From positions 1 through 64,000 of the forward strand of contig NZ_CP014546.1 of assembly GCF_001579805.1 (NCBI RefSeq): DNA of 64,000 nucleotides, read 5' to 3'. Source of the stretch: Pseudomonas azotoformans (lineage in GTDB: Bacteria > Pseudomonadota > Gammaproteobacteria > Pseudomonadales > Pseudomonadaceae). The notes under the pieces were generated by a model. It saw only the letters and a list, made by a program, of their open reading frames with translations, did not search any database and was not told the DNA's origin. Each line of letters starts with the position of its first letter. Positions within the stretch are counted from its first letter, which is position 1. Position numbers and translations under genes: made by a program. Shown one piece after another: positions 1 through 8,790 of the stretch.

Positions 1-496
1 CGCCTGCGGCCAAGAGATGGAAGATGTCGCTAGTAAAATGCCAGTAACGACGGCTCCCTTCGTCCATCGCACCATGCCCTGTCCATGCCAGCGTCGCAAG
101 CGCAATGGCGCCACATACAGTGACAATCCAAAGACTGAGTGTCGGAAAGCGCTTACTCAGAGCAACGCCGAGAACAGCCGTCAGCAACGCCACTATCCGG
201 ACCATCCAGGTCAAACCGACGTCAGTCCCCATGAGAACCATTTGAAAAATATGGTGATGTAGCTCCATGAAGCCCGACACACCACTCATAGCTTTTGCAA
301 GCAACAACATGGCTGCTAGAGACAGAGCTACACCTAAAACAGATGTACTGTAAAGAAGCGACTCAAAATTTAAAACCGCTCCCGATACTCTCTCTTTTCC
401 CCTCAGGCTATAAAGACCAAATATTGCCAGTCCAAATAACAGCATCAGATCAAAATATAGAGCAAAGCGAACAGCTATATTTATTGAGTCGCTCAT
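1..496 (-). CDS. copD: CopD, copper resistance inner-membrane protein (partial, C-terminus off window)
   Basis: The complement strand is open from an ATG at 496 to the window edge, about 165 residues. It starts [18 protein letters not shown] and shows at least four hydrophobic segments (residues about 10-28, 48-68, 94-112, 122-140). His residues lie in a periplasmic-type loop (ELHHHIFQ) and before the edge (TGHGAMD). This is the N-terminal half of the CopD/PcoD family, inner-membrane proteins that work with CopC in copper handling. The start lies 3 bp after the copC stop, so the pair is translationally linked. Only the 3' half is missing, because of the window boundary. Confidence 0.88.
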   Translation of the reverse strand, partial: MSDSINIAVRFALYFDLMLLFGLAIFGLYSLRGKERVSGAVLNFESLLYSTSVLGVALSLAAMLLLAKAMSGVSGFMELHHHIFQMVLMGTDVGLTWMVRIVALLTAVLGVALSKRFPTLSLWIVTVCGAIALATLAWTGHGAMDEGSRRYWHFTSDIFHLLAAG

Positions 497-499
497 GAA

Positions 500-883
500 T
501 CATTTCACTTTGAAAGAAAAATTGCCGGTGATTGGATGAGTGTCAGACGAGACGGCACGCCACTCAACTTTATAAGTACCTGTGGTCAATGGCGATGCAG
601 GCGTAATAACCATTGTCTTAGGATCTCCACCGCCTGCAACGGCTGCTTTAACGCCCATTGGGGAGTTAGGCATGCCAGGCATATCGGTCATGATCAGCTT
701 AGCACCGGAAAACTGAGTCGTTAGATTCTCAGAAAATTGCAGTTCAATTTTCGCAGGAGCAGCAACATCCGACCCTTCTGCTGGAGTAGAAGAAAGCAGC
801 TTTGGATGTGCCTGAGCAACTGCACTCAAAAGCAAACCCGCTGTCAGTGCTACAGCTACGGTGGTGGTTTTAAGGAATGACAT
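500..883 (-). CDS. copC: CopC, periplasmic copper-binding protein
   Basis: 127 residues with a Sec signal peptide ending AVAQA|HPKLLSS, which leaves the His1 copper ligand at the mature N-terminus. A Met-rich stretch (MTDMPGMPNSPMG, about residues 66-78) and the conserved SSDTHPITGNFSF near the C-terminus supply further copper ligands (Asp and His). This matches the single-domain CopC fold and normal length. It binds copper in the periplasm and partners CopD, whose gene follows after 3 bp. A good Shine-Dalgarno site (GAGG) precedes the ATG. Confidence 0.95.
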   Translation of the reverse strand: MSFLKTTTVAVALTAGLLLSAVAQAHPKLLSSTPAEGSDVAAPAKIELQFSENLTTQFSGAKLIMTDMPGMPNSPMGVKAAVAGGGDPKTMVITPASPLTTGTYKVEWRAVSSDTHPITGNFSFKVK

Positions 884-1222
884 GCAAGACTCCTCACAGC
901 AAAAGCTGTTGATTCTAGGTTTTTGATGAGTATCTAGTTATTACTTTTACGCTTATTAAAAACACTGGCGAGCTACCTAGCAAATTCCGTGTTCTACGGC
1001 GGCCTGGACAGGAATAATCACAAGAATTCCAACGTCACAGCGCAAGTACACGATGCCACACGAACGCAAACTATTCGATTACATTTCAGTCAGCTTGGAC
1101 CTGCTTTGGGACGCTGAATTTCTTGAAAAAATGGTTAAAACTGGCTTCCGTTTTGCGACGTTCACACTGTGATAACCGTTCGCAAGACCACATAGCTGCT
1201 CGGGTGTATATGGTGTCGTTGA
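884..1222. other. Intergenic region between copC and copS
   Basis: 339 bp that should carry the copC promoter on the minus strand and the end of the copRS transcript. A degenerate copper box is visible at 940-955 on the minus strand: only its right half (AAGTAAT) fits the boxes elsewhere in the window. Short ORFs here on both strands have no recognisable content. Confidence 0.5.
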
Positions 1223-2611
1223 TTAGGCATTTTCTGCACTCGCACATGGGAGCTGTATATGAAAGGCTGTTTTTCCATCTGACGACGTGCACCATATCTT
1301 GCCGCCATGCGACTCGATAATGGATCGAGTGATTGATAAGCCTAGCCCCGCATTACTTGGGTTTCCTTCTCTACGAGCGGGGTCCACTCGATAAAATCGA
1401 TCAAACAGTTTTTCAAGGTGCTCAGGAGCGATAGGTTCTCCAGGGTTTTCCACGGAGACAGAGATTGACGTCCCTTCCTGCCTTATATTGACGCTGATAC
1501 ATTTCCCTGCGGAGGTGTACCGGAGGGCATTCGAGAGCAGATTAGAGATAGCCCTGTCGAGCATAAGAACGTCACCTCGGACGCTGCCCCTCCCTGTCAC
1601 CTTAAGGTCGATGCCTTGCTCATCAGCCAACAAGCGGTAGTACTCGAGTAATTTTTCTACTAGCGCTACCAAGTCTATCGGTTTGTTTTCATGAGAAATC
1701 AGACCATTGTCAGATTTCGCTAGAAAAAGCATGTCATCAATCATCCGGCCCATACGCTTCAGGTCATCAAGATTCGAGTACAAGTTGTCTTCGTAGTCCT
1801 CAATATTCCTTTTTCTAGATAAAACCACTTCGGTGTGAGTCATCAAATTGCTGACAGGTGTTCGTAGTTCGTGAGCAATGTCCGCAGAGAAGTTTGATAA
1901 GCGAACAAATGCATCGTCAAGTCTAGATAACATTGCATTGAAAGAAAGCACCATCTGCTGAAGCTCTTTAGGAACGGCCGCTAAAGGAATCCGTTCTTTG
2001 AGCGATTTAGCAGACATTGACGCAGCGACTTGAGTAACCTGGCGAATAGGCCTTAGTCCACTGCTCGCGACCATCCAGCCCAGCGCCGCACTGACCAGCG
2101 CGCTTATAAACAACCCTATCAAAAACCAGCGTTCAAGCGTCTCAAAGAACGCCATATGTTGCGTAACGTCAAAGATCAACAGTACGGTCAGCGGTTTTTC
2201 TTGTCCCGTCACAATCGCTTGCGCCGTTATTCCCCGGAACGTTTGCTCATCATCCCGCCACTCCCAAACATTGTTGTTTGAAGTCGTACGAAAGCCTTCC
2301 GGAATATCGATTGGACCTGGATCAGCAAAAAGGGTCTTGCCCTGACCATCGAAGATCAGGGCTGTCAAATCTCGGTGAGCACCCAGCAGCGCCTCCAACT
2401 CAGGCTTAACATCACTGAACTGGTCAATGCTACTCAATCCCGTCAAAATTCTTTGGGTCGAGTGTAGCTTCTCGTTCAGCGCCTGCTGATCTAGCATTTT
2501 GAAATGATGCCGGCTAAGGCTGTTAAAACTGAGTCCAGCGACGGTGAGCACCGCCGTTACAGCTAGCATGAACATCAGGCTCATGCGGGTAGTCAGAGAC
2601 ATTCGATTCAT
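1223..2611 (-). CDS. copS: CopS, copper-responsive sensor histidine kinase
   Basis: 462 residues. TM1 lies at about 8-28, a periplasmic sensor domain at about 31-155, TM2 at about 162-182, then a HAMP linker. The phospho-acceptor box is [15 protein letters not shown] with His247. The C-terminus carries HATPase motifs (N box [10 protein letters not shown] box GLGLSI). This is the heavy-metal sensor kinase architecture of CopS/CusS/PcoS, which detects periplasmic copper and phosphorylates CopR. Its ATG overlaps the copR stop (ATGA), so the two genes are one operon transcribed away from the copper boxes. Confidence 0.93.
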   Translation of the reverse strand: MNRMSLTTRMSLMFMLAVTAVLTVAGLSFNSLSRHHFKMLDQQALNEKLHSTQRILTGLSSIDQFSDVKPELEALLGAHRDLTALIFDGQGKTLFADPGPIDIPEGFRTTSNNNVWEWRDDEQTFRGITAQAIVTGQEKPLTVLLIFDVTQHMAFFETLERWFLIGLFISALVSAALGWMVASSGLRPIRQVTQVAASMSAKSLKERIPLAAVPKELQQMVLSFNAMLSRLDDAFVRLSNFSADIAHELRTPVSNLMTHTEVVLSRKRNIEDYEDNLYSNLDDLKRMGRMIDDMLFLAKSDNGLISHENKPIDLVALVEKLLEYYRLLADEQGIDLKVTGRGSVRGDVLMLDRAISNLLSNALRYTSAGKCISVNIRQEGTSISVSVENPGEPIAPEHLEKLFDRFYRVDPARREGNPSNAGLGLSITRSIIESHGGKIWCTSSDGKTAFHIQLPCASAENA

Positions 2612-3303
2612 TCCAGCCCCGTCCCAGAATCCGGCGCATCTAGCATGTAGCCCATGCCTCGGGAGGTGTGGATAAGCTTGACCTCAAAATCATCATCAAT
2701 CTTTGCTCTGAGCCGCCTTACGGCGACCTCGATGACGTTAGTATCGCTGTCGAAGTTCATGTCCCACACCTGGGAAGCGATAAGCGACTTAGGCAGCACC
2801 TCACCTCGACGACGGAGCAGCAATTCGAGTAACGCAAACTCTTTGGCCGTGAGATCTATACGTTTGCCTCCACGGACAACCCTGCGCTTGAGCAGGTCAA
2901 CCTCAAGATCAGCCAATTTCATATGAGTTTGGGAGGGGGCTGTACTCCCTCTTCGCAGCAGCGTTCTGACGCGGGCCAGCAATTCAGAAAAAGCGAAGGG
3001 TTTTATGAGGTAATCGTCTGCCCCCAGCTCAAGTCCTTTGACGCGATCCTCGACGCGGTCTCGCGCCGTGAGAAAAAGCACGGGGACATTTTTTCCGGAT
3101 GCCCGCACCTTCTGAAGTACTTCCCATCCGTCCAGCCCAGGCATCATCACATCGAGAATCAGCAGGTCATAAGCCTCGCTCAACGCGTGTTGAAGCGCCT
3201 CCTTACCATTGGTAAAGCGATCAACATTGAACCCTGCCTCAGCAAGACCTTGCTGCAAATAAATGCCTATTTTGGGTTCGTCTTCCGCAACCAGAAGTCT
3301 CAT
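2608..3303 (-). CDS. copR: CopR, OmpR-family copper response regulator
   Basis: 231 residues from the ATG at 3303. The open frame runs 63 bp further upstream, but [13 protein letters not shown] is the canonical receiver start. The receiver domain has Asp51 as phosphorylation site ([10 protein letters not shown]) and the switch Lys in LIKPFAF. A winged-helix DNA-binding domain follows (ends [26 protein letters not shown]). It should bind the CTGACA-N4-[AT]GTAAT boxes at 3367, 3939, 8269 and 8635 (plus strand) and 16069 and 16551 (minus strand) after activation by CopS. Confidence 0.93.
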   Translation of the reverse strand: MRLLVAEDEPKIGIYLQQGLAEAGFNVDRFTNGKEALQHALSEAYDLLILDVMMPGLDGWEVLQKVRASGKNVPVLFLTARDRVEDRVKGLELGADDYLIKPFAFSELLARVRTLLRRGSTAPSQTHMKLADLEVDLLKRRVVRGGKRIDLTAKEFALLELLLRRRGEVLPKSLIASQVWDMNFDSDTNVIEVAVRRLRAKIDDDFEVKLIHTSRGMGYMLDAPDSGTGLE

Positions 3304-3366
3304 GGGGGTGGCTCTCGAATGATTGTGATGATGAGTCTGCAAGGAAATGCTTCTGCCAACCAGCAA

Positions 3367-3382
3367 CTGACAGAAAAGTAAT
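3367..3382 (+). promoter_or_regulatory. CopR box between copR and ptrA-like gene
   Basis: CTGACAGAAAAGTAAT lies in the divergent region between copR (start 3303, minus) and the PtrA-like gene (start 3510, plus). It belongs to a family of near-identical 16-mers placed only before metal genes in this window. The known CopR/CusR-type boxes of Proteobacteria have the same TGACA-N4-TGTAAT form. It may autoregulate copRS, activate the rightward gene, or both. Confidence 0.7.
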
Positions 3383-3509
3383 ATTGGCTTCAGGTAGATG
3401 TCAGCGAGTGCTGTCTAGGGTTCGAGCATGAGTACTCCCTAGTACTCGACCGACGCCTCCGCATGAAACCTTGGGGGAGCCGGAAAACAGATTAAAAAGG
3501 AGCTTCCTC

Positions 3510-3863
3510 ATGAATCATCTAAAAATCCTTTTCTTTGTGGGTTCGATACTCATCTCAGCGTCTGCTTTGGCTGAAGGTGGCGCAGATCGGATTGCGGAGC
3601 GTATGGAAAGCCTACGCGACAAAGCAGAAGCGACCTTGGTGCAAGCTGAAAAAGCCCCAGAGGGAGAGCGCCATGTACACATGGCCGAGCATATGAAACT
3701 GCTGGGCGAGATCATGAACCAACTCCATCAGGATCACCCAAAAGCATCAATGTCGCCTCAGGAACATCTTTCCTGGATGGAAAAGCACGACGCTATGGTT
3801 GATGACGTTTTGAACCAAATGCAGCGCGAACACAAACTGATGCTTTCTGAGAACCATCAGTAA
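3510..3863 (+). CDS. PtrA-like periplasmic protein, copper-linked
   Basis: 117 residues from the ATG at 3510, preceded by AAAAAGGAG. The frame begins 39 bp earlier, but only this start gives a clean signal peptide (cut near SALA|EGGADR). The mature protein opens with EGGADRIAERMESLRDKAEATLVQAE, the signature of Pseudomonas PtrA-type proteins. A Met/His-rich helical tail follows (HVHMAEHMKLL, HQDHPKASM, MEKHDAMVDD). A copper box lies about 130 bp upstream. PtrA in P. aeruginosa is copper-induced. The Met/His tail suggests periplasmic copper binding, which is inference. Confidence 0.8.
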   Translation: MNHLKILFFVGSILISASALAEGGADRIAERMESLRDKAEATLVQAEKAPEGERHVHMAEHMKLLGEIMNQLHQDHPKASMSPQEHLSWMEKHDAMVDDVLNQMQREHKLMLSENHQ

Positions 3864-3938
3864 CCGGGTACCTCCGATGGGCTGTTTGATCCGCTCGGTT
3901 GGTACGGCGTCATATGCGCGCCGCACTACTCTTGGAAA

Positions 3939-3954
3939 CTGACAGAAATGTAGT
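3939..3954 (+). promoter_or_regulatory. CopR box upstream of the cupredoxin operon
   Basis: CTGACAGAAATGTAGT ends 72 bp before the start codon of the cupredoxin gene at 4027. It matches the box at 8635 in 15 of 16 positions. It is the likely activation site for the cupredoxin, DUF2933 and P-type ATPase genes. Confidence 0.75.
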
Positions 3955-4026
3955 GTTCACGTCAGTTAGCTGGCAGCTCTATCCTTTTAGCATAGCTAGT
4001 GTTTTCAATTTGCTCTTGAGGTCATC

Positions 4027-4563
4027 ATGAAAGCTAAGCTCGTTACCCCAGTTATTGCGGCGATCACCCTATTCTTCGGTGCGACGGCCATGGCAGACGT
4101 AGGTCATGGCAAAGAGGACATCGGCCAGCCTGGCGTCGCCTCTGCGGTGACCCGTACGGTAGATGTGGAGATGGGTGATATTTTCTTCATGCCTAAAAAC
4201 ATCGATGTGAAGCCTGGTGAGACTATTCGTTTTGTCCTTCGTAATAAGGGCGCACTGCTGCACGAATTCAATATCGGCCAAGCCGCCGCTCATGCGGCGC
4301 ACCAAAAAGAAATGGCGAGCATGTTCCAGAACGGAACGCTTACACCCACCGGGTCAGGGAAAATGACGGGCAGCATGGGTCACAGCATGGGAGGGATGAA
4401 GATGGTTGGAATGGAACACAACGACCCGAACAGCATGCTGATCGAGCCAGGAGCAACAAAGGAATTGATCTGGACCTTCAACAATACAACTGGACTTCAA
4501 TTTGCCTGCAACGTGCCAGGTCATTACCAATCTGGGATGGTCGGTCAATTTGACCTGAAGTGA
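4027..4563 (+). CDS. Periplasmic cupredoxin-like copper protein (CopI type)
   Basis: 178 residues with a signal peptide (cleavage near ATAMA|DVGHG). A cupredoxin fold is indicated by PKNIDVKPGETIRFVLRN and by the type-1 copper ligands: His in LLHEFNIG, then Cys, His and Met in FACNVPGHYQSGM. Between them is an insertion rich in Met, Gly and His (SMGHSMGGMKMVGMEH), typical of copper-resistance cupredoxins. It probably oxidises or sequesters periplasmic copper. It heads a run with the DUF2933 and ATPase genes and has a copper box upstream. Confidence 0.88.
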   Translation: MKAKLVTPVIAAITLFFGATAMADVGHGKEDIGQPGVASAVTRTVDVEMGDIFFMPKNIDVKPGETIRFVLRNKGALLHEFNIGQAAAHAAHQKEMASMFQNGTLTPTGSGKMTGSMGHSMGGMKMVGMEHNDPNSMLIEPGATKELIWTFNNTTGLQFACNVPGHYQSGMVGQFDLK

Positions 4564-4658
4564 GCCTGAACTGACCACTAAACCCGCATCTCCTCAAGAG
4601 TTGGCTACGCTCTGAGGCAGACATCAGAGCAACTCGCTCACACACTGGGGTCTAGATC

Positions 4659-4904
4659 ATGAATAACCATCAGCATCCGGCTGGAAGCATCACCACCCCA
4701 TTTTGGACGCGCAAAACAGGCGTTGTGCTGATTATGTTCATTGTGATCGGCGCCTTCTACGTGGTGCGGGAGCATTTCAGCCACGTCTATCCATACTTGC
4801 CCTATCTCATTCTGTTGATCTGTCCATTGATGCATTTTTTGGGGCATGGACATGGCGCACATGACCATGGCAATCAGGCGCAAGCCAACAAGGAAGAGAA
4901 ATAG
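4659..4904 (+). CDS. DUF2933 small membrane protein
   Basis: 81 residues with two closely spaced membrane segments (about 21-38 and 46-62) and His-rich ends ([19 protein letters not shown]). This is the usual DUF2933 layout. Such genes are regularly found just before copper P-type ATPases. Here the stop is 2 bp before the ATPase ATG, so the two are cotranslated. A role as a metal-delivery accessory of the ATPase is inference from context and the His tail. Confidence 0.8.
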   Translation: MNNHQHPAGSITTPFWTRKTGVVLIMFIVIGAFYVVREHFSHVYPYLPYLILLICPLMHFLGHGHGAHDHGNQAQANKEEK

Positions 4905-4906
4905 CT

Positions 4907-7264
4907 ATGCCCAATAAACCGAGCCACCACGATCACGGTCCTACCCACGCTGCCTCGCCCCCTGACGCTGATCTACGTGACCCGGTGTGCGGCATGACGA
5001 TTACGCCTCCAAGTAAATTTGGCGAGTCTTATCAGGGACAGATTTATCAGTTTTGCAGCCAGAAATGCCAAGAAAAATTTCGGGCAGCTCCAGAGCACTA
5101 CAGTGGTATTCATCCCAGCACTGAACCCAGCATCGCGGCTACAGAACCCGCGCGCCAAGTAGCCACTGAATTTACCTGTCCGATGCACCCGGAAATAAAA
5201 CAGCCAGGGCCCGGCAATTGCCCAAAATGTGGCATGACATTAGAACCTGTCATTCCGGCGCTAGATGACGATGACAAAACCGAGCTCCGTGATTTCGCGC
5301 GCCGCTTTTGGTGGTCTCTGCCTTTAACCGTGATAGTGACCGTTCTAGCCATGGCGGGCCATTCATTACAACTCTTCCATGGTTCGGTTCAAAACTGGAT
5401 CGAGTTTGCTCTTGCGACACCGGTTACCTTATGGGCAGGGTGGCCCTTTTTTGTAAGGGGCATAGCATCTGTTAGAAATCGCAGTCCAAATATGTGGACT
5501 CTGATAGGTTTGGGTACTTCCGCAGCTTATCTTTACAGCGTCGCAGCAACCCTCTTTCCCCAAAGTTTTCCCACCACCTTCATGCAAGATGGACGCATCG
5601 GCGTTTACTTCGAAGCCGCTGCGGTCATCATCTCGCTCACCTTGCTTGGGCAGATTCTTGAGCTAAAAGCACGGTCACAAACCTCCGCAGCAATTAAGTC
5701 CCTTCTAGGCCTATCTCCCAAAACTGCACGCAAGATCAACGCCGATGGTCAGGAGGAAGACATTCCTCTTACCCATGTTCACTTGGGCGACCATTTGCGG
5801 GTCAGACCTGGTGAAAAGGTGCCAGTTGATGGCTCTGTGCTCGAGGGAGAAAGTGCGGTGGATGAGTCCATGCTCACTGGTGAGCCTGTGCCGGTAATGA
5901 AAAGACCAGGGGATAGTTTGATCGGCGCCACGCTTAATACTCACGGGAGCTTGGTGATGGAGGCGCAAAAGGTCGGCGCCGACACCATGCTGTCGCAGAT
6001 AGTGCAAATGGTCGCTCTAGCCCAACGCTCCAAAGCGCCAATGCAAAGAATGGCCGACTCGATCGCCGGCTACTTTGTGATGGGGGTTATCGCGATTGCG
6101 TTGCTGACATTCTTAGGCTGGGGACTATTCGGCCCGGAACCCAGCTGGGTCTTCGGCCTGATCAACGCTGTCGCCGTACTTATCATCGCTTGCCCCTGTG
6201 CACTTGGTCTCGCAACGCCCATGTCGATCATGGTTTCGACGGGTAAAGCCGCCAGTATGGGTGTGCTATTCAGGGACGCCAGTGCTATTGAAAACCTTTG
6301 CAAGATCGACACGCTGATTGTCGATAAAACGGGGACCCTGACAGAGGGACGGCCGGTATTTCACAGTGTGGAGGCCACACCAGATTTCAACCCACACGAT
6401 GTTCTTCAACTGGCCGCTAGCCTTGATCAAGGCAGCGAACATCCTTTGGCGCGCGCCATCGTCGACCATGCCCGAACTGAAAATATCGTGCTCACCAAGC
6501 CTGAATCGTTTGAGTCCGGGTCTGGGATTGGAGTCAGTGGCCTCGTTGATGGCAAGAAGGTACAGCTGGGCAACACAGCACTGATGGACGCTGCCGGTGT
6601 AAGCACTAAGGTCTTACAGTACCGTGCAGAGTTGTTGCGCCTTGAAGGCATCAGCATCATCTATCTAGCAGTTGACGGGGTTCTGGCAGGATTACTGGCG
6701 GTCTCAGATCCGATAAAACCGACCTCCAAAGAAGCAGTCACCAAGCTTAAAGCTGATAACGTAAAAATCATCATGGCCACCGGAGACGGGCTCACCACCG
6801 CACGTGCTGTCGCCAAGGAGATGGGTATTGAAGAGGTTCATGGAGAAGTTAAACCTCAGGACAAAGAGCGCCTGGTGGCGGACCTCCAGCGATACGGTCG
6901 AAAGGTTGCCATGGCCGGCGACGGTATCAACGACGCACCGGCCTTGGCGCGTGCAGATGTGGGCATTGCCATGGGTACAGGGACTGATGTCGCGATGAAT
7001 AGCGCGCAGCTCACGCTGGTAAAAGGCGACCTGATGGGGATTCTACGGGCACGGGCACTTTCGGTTGCGACAGTAAAAAACATGCGGCAAAACTTGGGTT
7101 TCGCCTTCCTTTACAACTCAATGGGTATTCCCTTGGCCGCAGGCCTACTCTATCCGCTGACGGGGCACCTTCTGTCGCCAATGATCGCTGCGTTAGCCAT
7201 GAGCGTCAGTTCTGCGTCTGTAGTTTTCAATGCTTTGAGACTGAGGAATACCCATATAGCTTGA
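4907..7264 (+). CDS. copF: Copper-translocating P1B-type ATPase with YHS and CPMHP domains
   Basis: 785 residues. After a His-rich start come a YHS domain ([11 protein letters not shown] to FRAAPEHY, about 24-65) and a heavy-metal-binding motif ([20 protein letters not shown], about 90-110) in place of the usual CxxC HMA domains. The membrane part carries the CPC metal-transport motif at 429-431. The catalytic loop shows the TGES-equivalent [16 protein letters not shown] (phosphorylated Asp473), SEHPLARAI and [10 protein letters not shown]. It exports Cu(I) from the cytoplasm. CopF-type ATPases have this N-terminus; the symbol is by analogy. Confidence 0.9.
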   Translation: MPNKPSHHDHGPTHAASPPDADLRDPVCGMTITPPSKFGESYQGQIYQFCSQKCQEKFRAAPEHYSGIHPSTEPSIAATEPARQVATEFTCPMHPEIKQPGPGNCPKCGMTLEPVIPALDDDDKTELRDFARRFWWSLPLTVIVTVLAMAGHSLQLFHGSVQNWIEFALATPVTLWAGWPFFVRGIASVRNRSPNMWTLIGLGTSAAYLYSVAATLFPQSFPTTFMQDGRIGVYFEAAAVIISLTLLGQILELKARSQTSAAIKSLLGLSPKTARKINADGQEEDIPLTHVHLGDHLRVRPGEKVPVDGSVLEGESAVDESMLTGEPVPVMKRPGDSLIGATLNTHGSLVMEAQKVGADTMLSQIVQMVALAQRSKAPMQRMADSIAGYFVMGVIAIALLTFLGWGLFGPEPSWVFGLINAVAVLIIACPCALGLATPMSIMVSTGKAASMGVLFRDASAIENLCKIDTLIVDKTGTLTEGRPVFHSVEATPDFNPHDVLQLAASLDQGSEHPLARAIVDHARTENIVLTKPESFESGSGIGVSGLVDGKKVQLGNTALMDAAGVSTKVLQYRAELLRLEGISIIYLAVDGVLAGLLAVSDPIKPTSKEAVTKLKADNVKIIMATGDGLTTARAVAKEMGIEEVHGEVKPQDKERLVADLQRYGRKVAMAGDGINDAPALARADVGIAMGTGTDVAMNSAQLTLVKGDLMGILRARALSVATVKNMRQNLGFAFLYNSMGIPLAAGLLYPLTGHLLSPMIAALAMSVSSASVVFNALRLRNTHIA

Positions 7265-7300
7265 GCGAAACCGTTGCTCGCACCCCACAAAACATAACTC

Positions 7301-7331
7301 TTGACCTTACCGCGGTGTCAACGTTGATGCT
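7301..7331 (+). promoter_or_regulatory. MerR/CueR-type promoter for copZ
   Basis: A -35 TTGACC (7301-7306) and a -10-like GATGCT (7326-7331) are separated by an unusually long 19-bp spacer. The spacer holds an imperfect dyad (ACCTTACC-GCGGT-GTCAACGT, 7305-7325). A 19-bp spacer is the hallmark of promoters activated by MerR-family regulators such as CueR. No cueR gene is visible in the window, so control would be from elsewhere. Confidence 0.55.
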
Positions 7332-7375
7332 GTCATCGCGGTGAAAAGAGACCGCTCAGCACAAGAGGAATAACC

Positions 7376-7576
7376 ATGTTCGTCTTAAACGTATCAGGCA
7401 TTGGTTGCGGTAGCTGCGTCAGCAAAATCACTAAAGCGATTCAATCGTTGGACAGCGAGGCTAAAGTTTCCGTGGATCGCGCGGCAGGTAAGGTAAGCGT
7501 TGAAAGTAGCGAAAACCCAGAGCAAGTTCGTAAAGCTGTCGAATCACTCGGTTTCCCATCGCAAATCAGCGCTTAA
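7376..7576 (+). CDS. copZ: CopZ-like copper chaperone (HMA domain)
   Basis: 66 residues forming a single heavy-metal-associated domain. The metal loop is GIGCGSCVSKITKAI: Cys-Gly-Ser-Cys stands where classical chaperones have CxxC, so both Cys are kept. The ferredoxin-like pattern ends in VRKAVESLGFPSQIS. It would carry Cu(I) to the ATPase encoded just upstream. It has its own MerR-type promoter and a terminator right at its stop codon, so it is probably a separate transcript. Confidence 0.88.
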   Translation: MFVLNVSGIGCGSCVSKITKAIQSLDSEAKVSVDRAAGKVSVESSENPEQVRKAVESLGFPSQISA

Positions 7577-7587
7577 GGCGCTGATTT
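7563..7587 (+). terminator. Hairpin terminator at the end of copZ
   Basis: AAATCAGCGC (7563-7572), loop TTAAG, then GCGCTGATTT (7578-7587) forms a perfect 10-bp stem that overlaps the copZ stop codon and is followed by CATTGTT. The symmetrical A/T ends would let it serve converging transcripts from copZ and the flgB gene on the other strand. Confidence 0.7.
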
Positions 7588-7606
7588 CATTGTTGGGTAA
7601 ATCTTA

Positions 7607-8020
7607 CTAATCACCTCGCAGAGCTTTAAGCAACCCCTTAAATGCTCCGTTCAATCTATTAAAAGCGCTTTCAAAATGAATTTCGTTATCAGTAAACTTT
7701 GCAACTTCAAGCTGTGCATCCACAGTATTTTGATCAAGTGAAGGTTGGTAAGGCGTGCTGTAAAACAAACCATCACCTTGACCATCACTTGCTAATTCGT
7801 TTGCGGCAATATGTTTTAGGTTTGTTGTTTTCAAAGAGAACGGAGAATCCAAGCCTCGTTTTGTCTGGCTGGCGAGCACAGCAGAAAACTCCAAATCTCT
7901 AGCCTTAAAGTTAGGAGTATCAGCGTTAGCGATATTATTGCTAAGTACCTCAGCTCTTTGGCCGCGATAAACTAACGCTCTTTCTGCGGAGCCAAGCGCT
8001 TTTTCAAAATTAATGCTCAC
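7607..8020 (-). CDS. flgB: FlgB, flagellar proximal rod protein (isolated copy)
   Basis: 137 residues, the normal length of Pseudomonas FlgB. The N-terminal rod motif is complete (RGQRAEVLSNNIANADTPNF, about 19-38), as is the C-terminal helix typical of FlgB (DQNTVDAQLEVAKFTDNEIHFESAF). FlgB builds the cell-proximal flagellar rod and is normally encoded with flgC in the flg operon. Here it stands alone between copZ and a copper-boxed gene, with no flgC or other flagellar gene nearby. It is apparently intact, not a fragment, so it is probably a laterally moved extra copy. Confidence 0.9.
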   Translation of the reverse strand: MSINFEKALGSAERALVYRGQRAEVLSNNIANADTPNFKARDLEFSAVLASQTKRGLDSPFSLKTTNLKHIAANELASDGQGDGLFYSTPYQPSLDQNTVDAQLEVAKFTDNEIHFESAFNRLNGAFKGLLKALRGD

Positions 8021-8405
8021 AAGCGGCCACCTTACGTCACGCTACTATTTCCCATTTTCACCTATATCAAACACTTATGTGTTGAATGTGGTGCGTCTGA
8101 GTCGGCTTATAACTCCGGTGCAAATTCAAAAAACGTCAAGCCCTGTGAAAGTGACCGAAAGCACAGAACACCGAACGGCTAAATTTTAGGAGCTTGATTT
8201 CAGCGAATTCCGACAATGGATAGACCATACGGATTAAGTACATCGCAGCTCAAGAGAAATATCGGAACCTGACACAACTGTAATATTGGCCTAAGCTGCC
8301 TGACAGGGAATCAGTCTTATAGTCCTATTGAGCCTTAAGCTCTTCCCTGAGCATCAACAACTTTGTTGTGGATTCAGGGGCTACCATCTATCAGAGGAAA
8401 CCCAA
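8021..8405. other. Intergenic region between flgB and the second ptrA-like gene
   Basis: 385 bp between divergent genes. It contains the copper box at 8269-8284 serving the rightward gene. No coding sequence or clear terminator was seen. Confidence 0.5.
8269..8284 (+). promoter_or_regulatory. CopR box upstream of the second ptrA-like gene
   Basis: CTGACACAACTGTAAT, followed by ATTGGCC as at the 3367 site. It lies 121 bp before the start codon at 8406. Confidence 0.7.
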
Positions 8406-8612
8406 ATGAACCCTATCAAAACCTTGTTCGTCATCGCTGCTCTGACCGTATCTTCTTTTGCTATGGCTGAAGGCGGAGGTGACCGCACTTTCGAACGTAT
8501 GGAAGCGGCCAGGAGTAACTCGATGGAATCGTACCAAATAGCCCAAACGAAAAATGCCCAGCCTCCTGTCGCGGAAAGCAAAGCCAGGGCGATGGACCAC
8601 AAAAATTGCTAA
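8406..8612 (+). CDS. PtrA-like small periplasmic protein
   Basis: 68 residues from the ATG at 8406, preceded by AGAGGAAAC. The frame opens 78 bp upstream but has no ribosome site there. The signal peptide is cut near SSFAMA|EGGGDR. The mature part is EGGGDRTFERMEAARSNSME followed by SYQIAQ, the PtrA N-terminal signature. It is the closest of the four such proteins here to PtrA itself, a copper-induced Pseudomonas protein reported to antagonise the type III activator ExsA. It lies between two copper boxes and directly before copA. Confidence 0.82.
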   Translation: MNPIKTLFVIAALTVSSFAMAEGGGDRTFERMEAARSNSMESYQIAQTKNAQPPVAESKARAMDHKNC

Positions 8613-8634
8613 ATATTTGAGCTACGCTCACAAG

Positions 8635-8650
8635 CTGACAGAAATGTAAT
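8635..8650 (+). promoter_or_regulatory. CopR box upstream of copA
   Basis: CTGACAGAAATGTAAT lies 140 bp before the copA start codon at 8791. It is the best match to the consensus of the set and probably activates the copA, small Met/His-rich protein and copB operon. Confidence 0.78.
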
Positions 8651-8790
8651 CACTGTGGTGGTTTAAATGTGGCAATTTCTGAGCTCGCTTACCGTTTGAG
8701 TTCGTCTTTTGTAACGGTGAGTGAGTCTCATCCAGACAATTCATTTGTTGTTTCGCGCGGCTTCCCTTTTGACTGATTGGACATAACGGC

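Noticed and set aside
940..955. Copper box for copC
   Set aside because: Only the right half matches (AAGTAAT); kept as a remark, not as a site.
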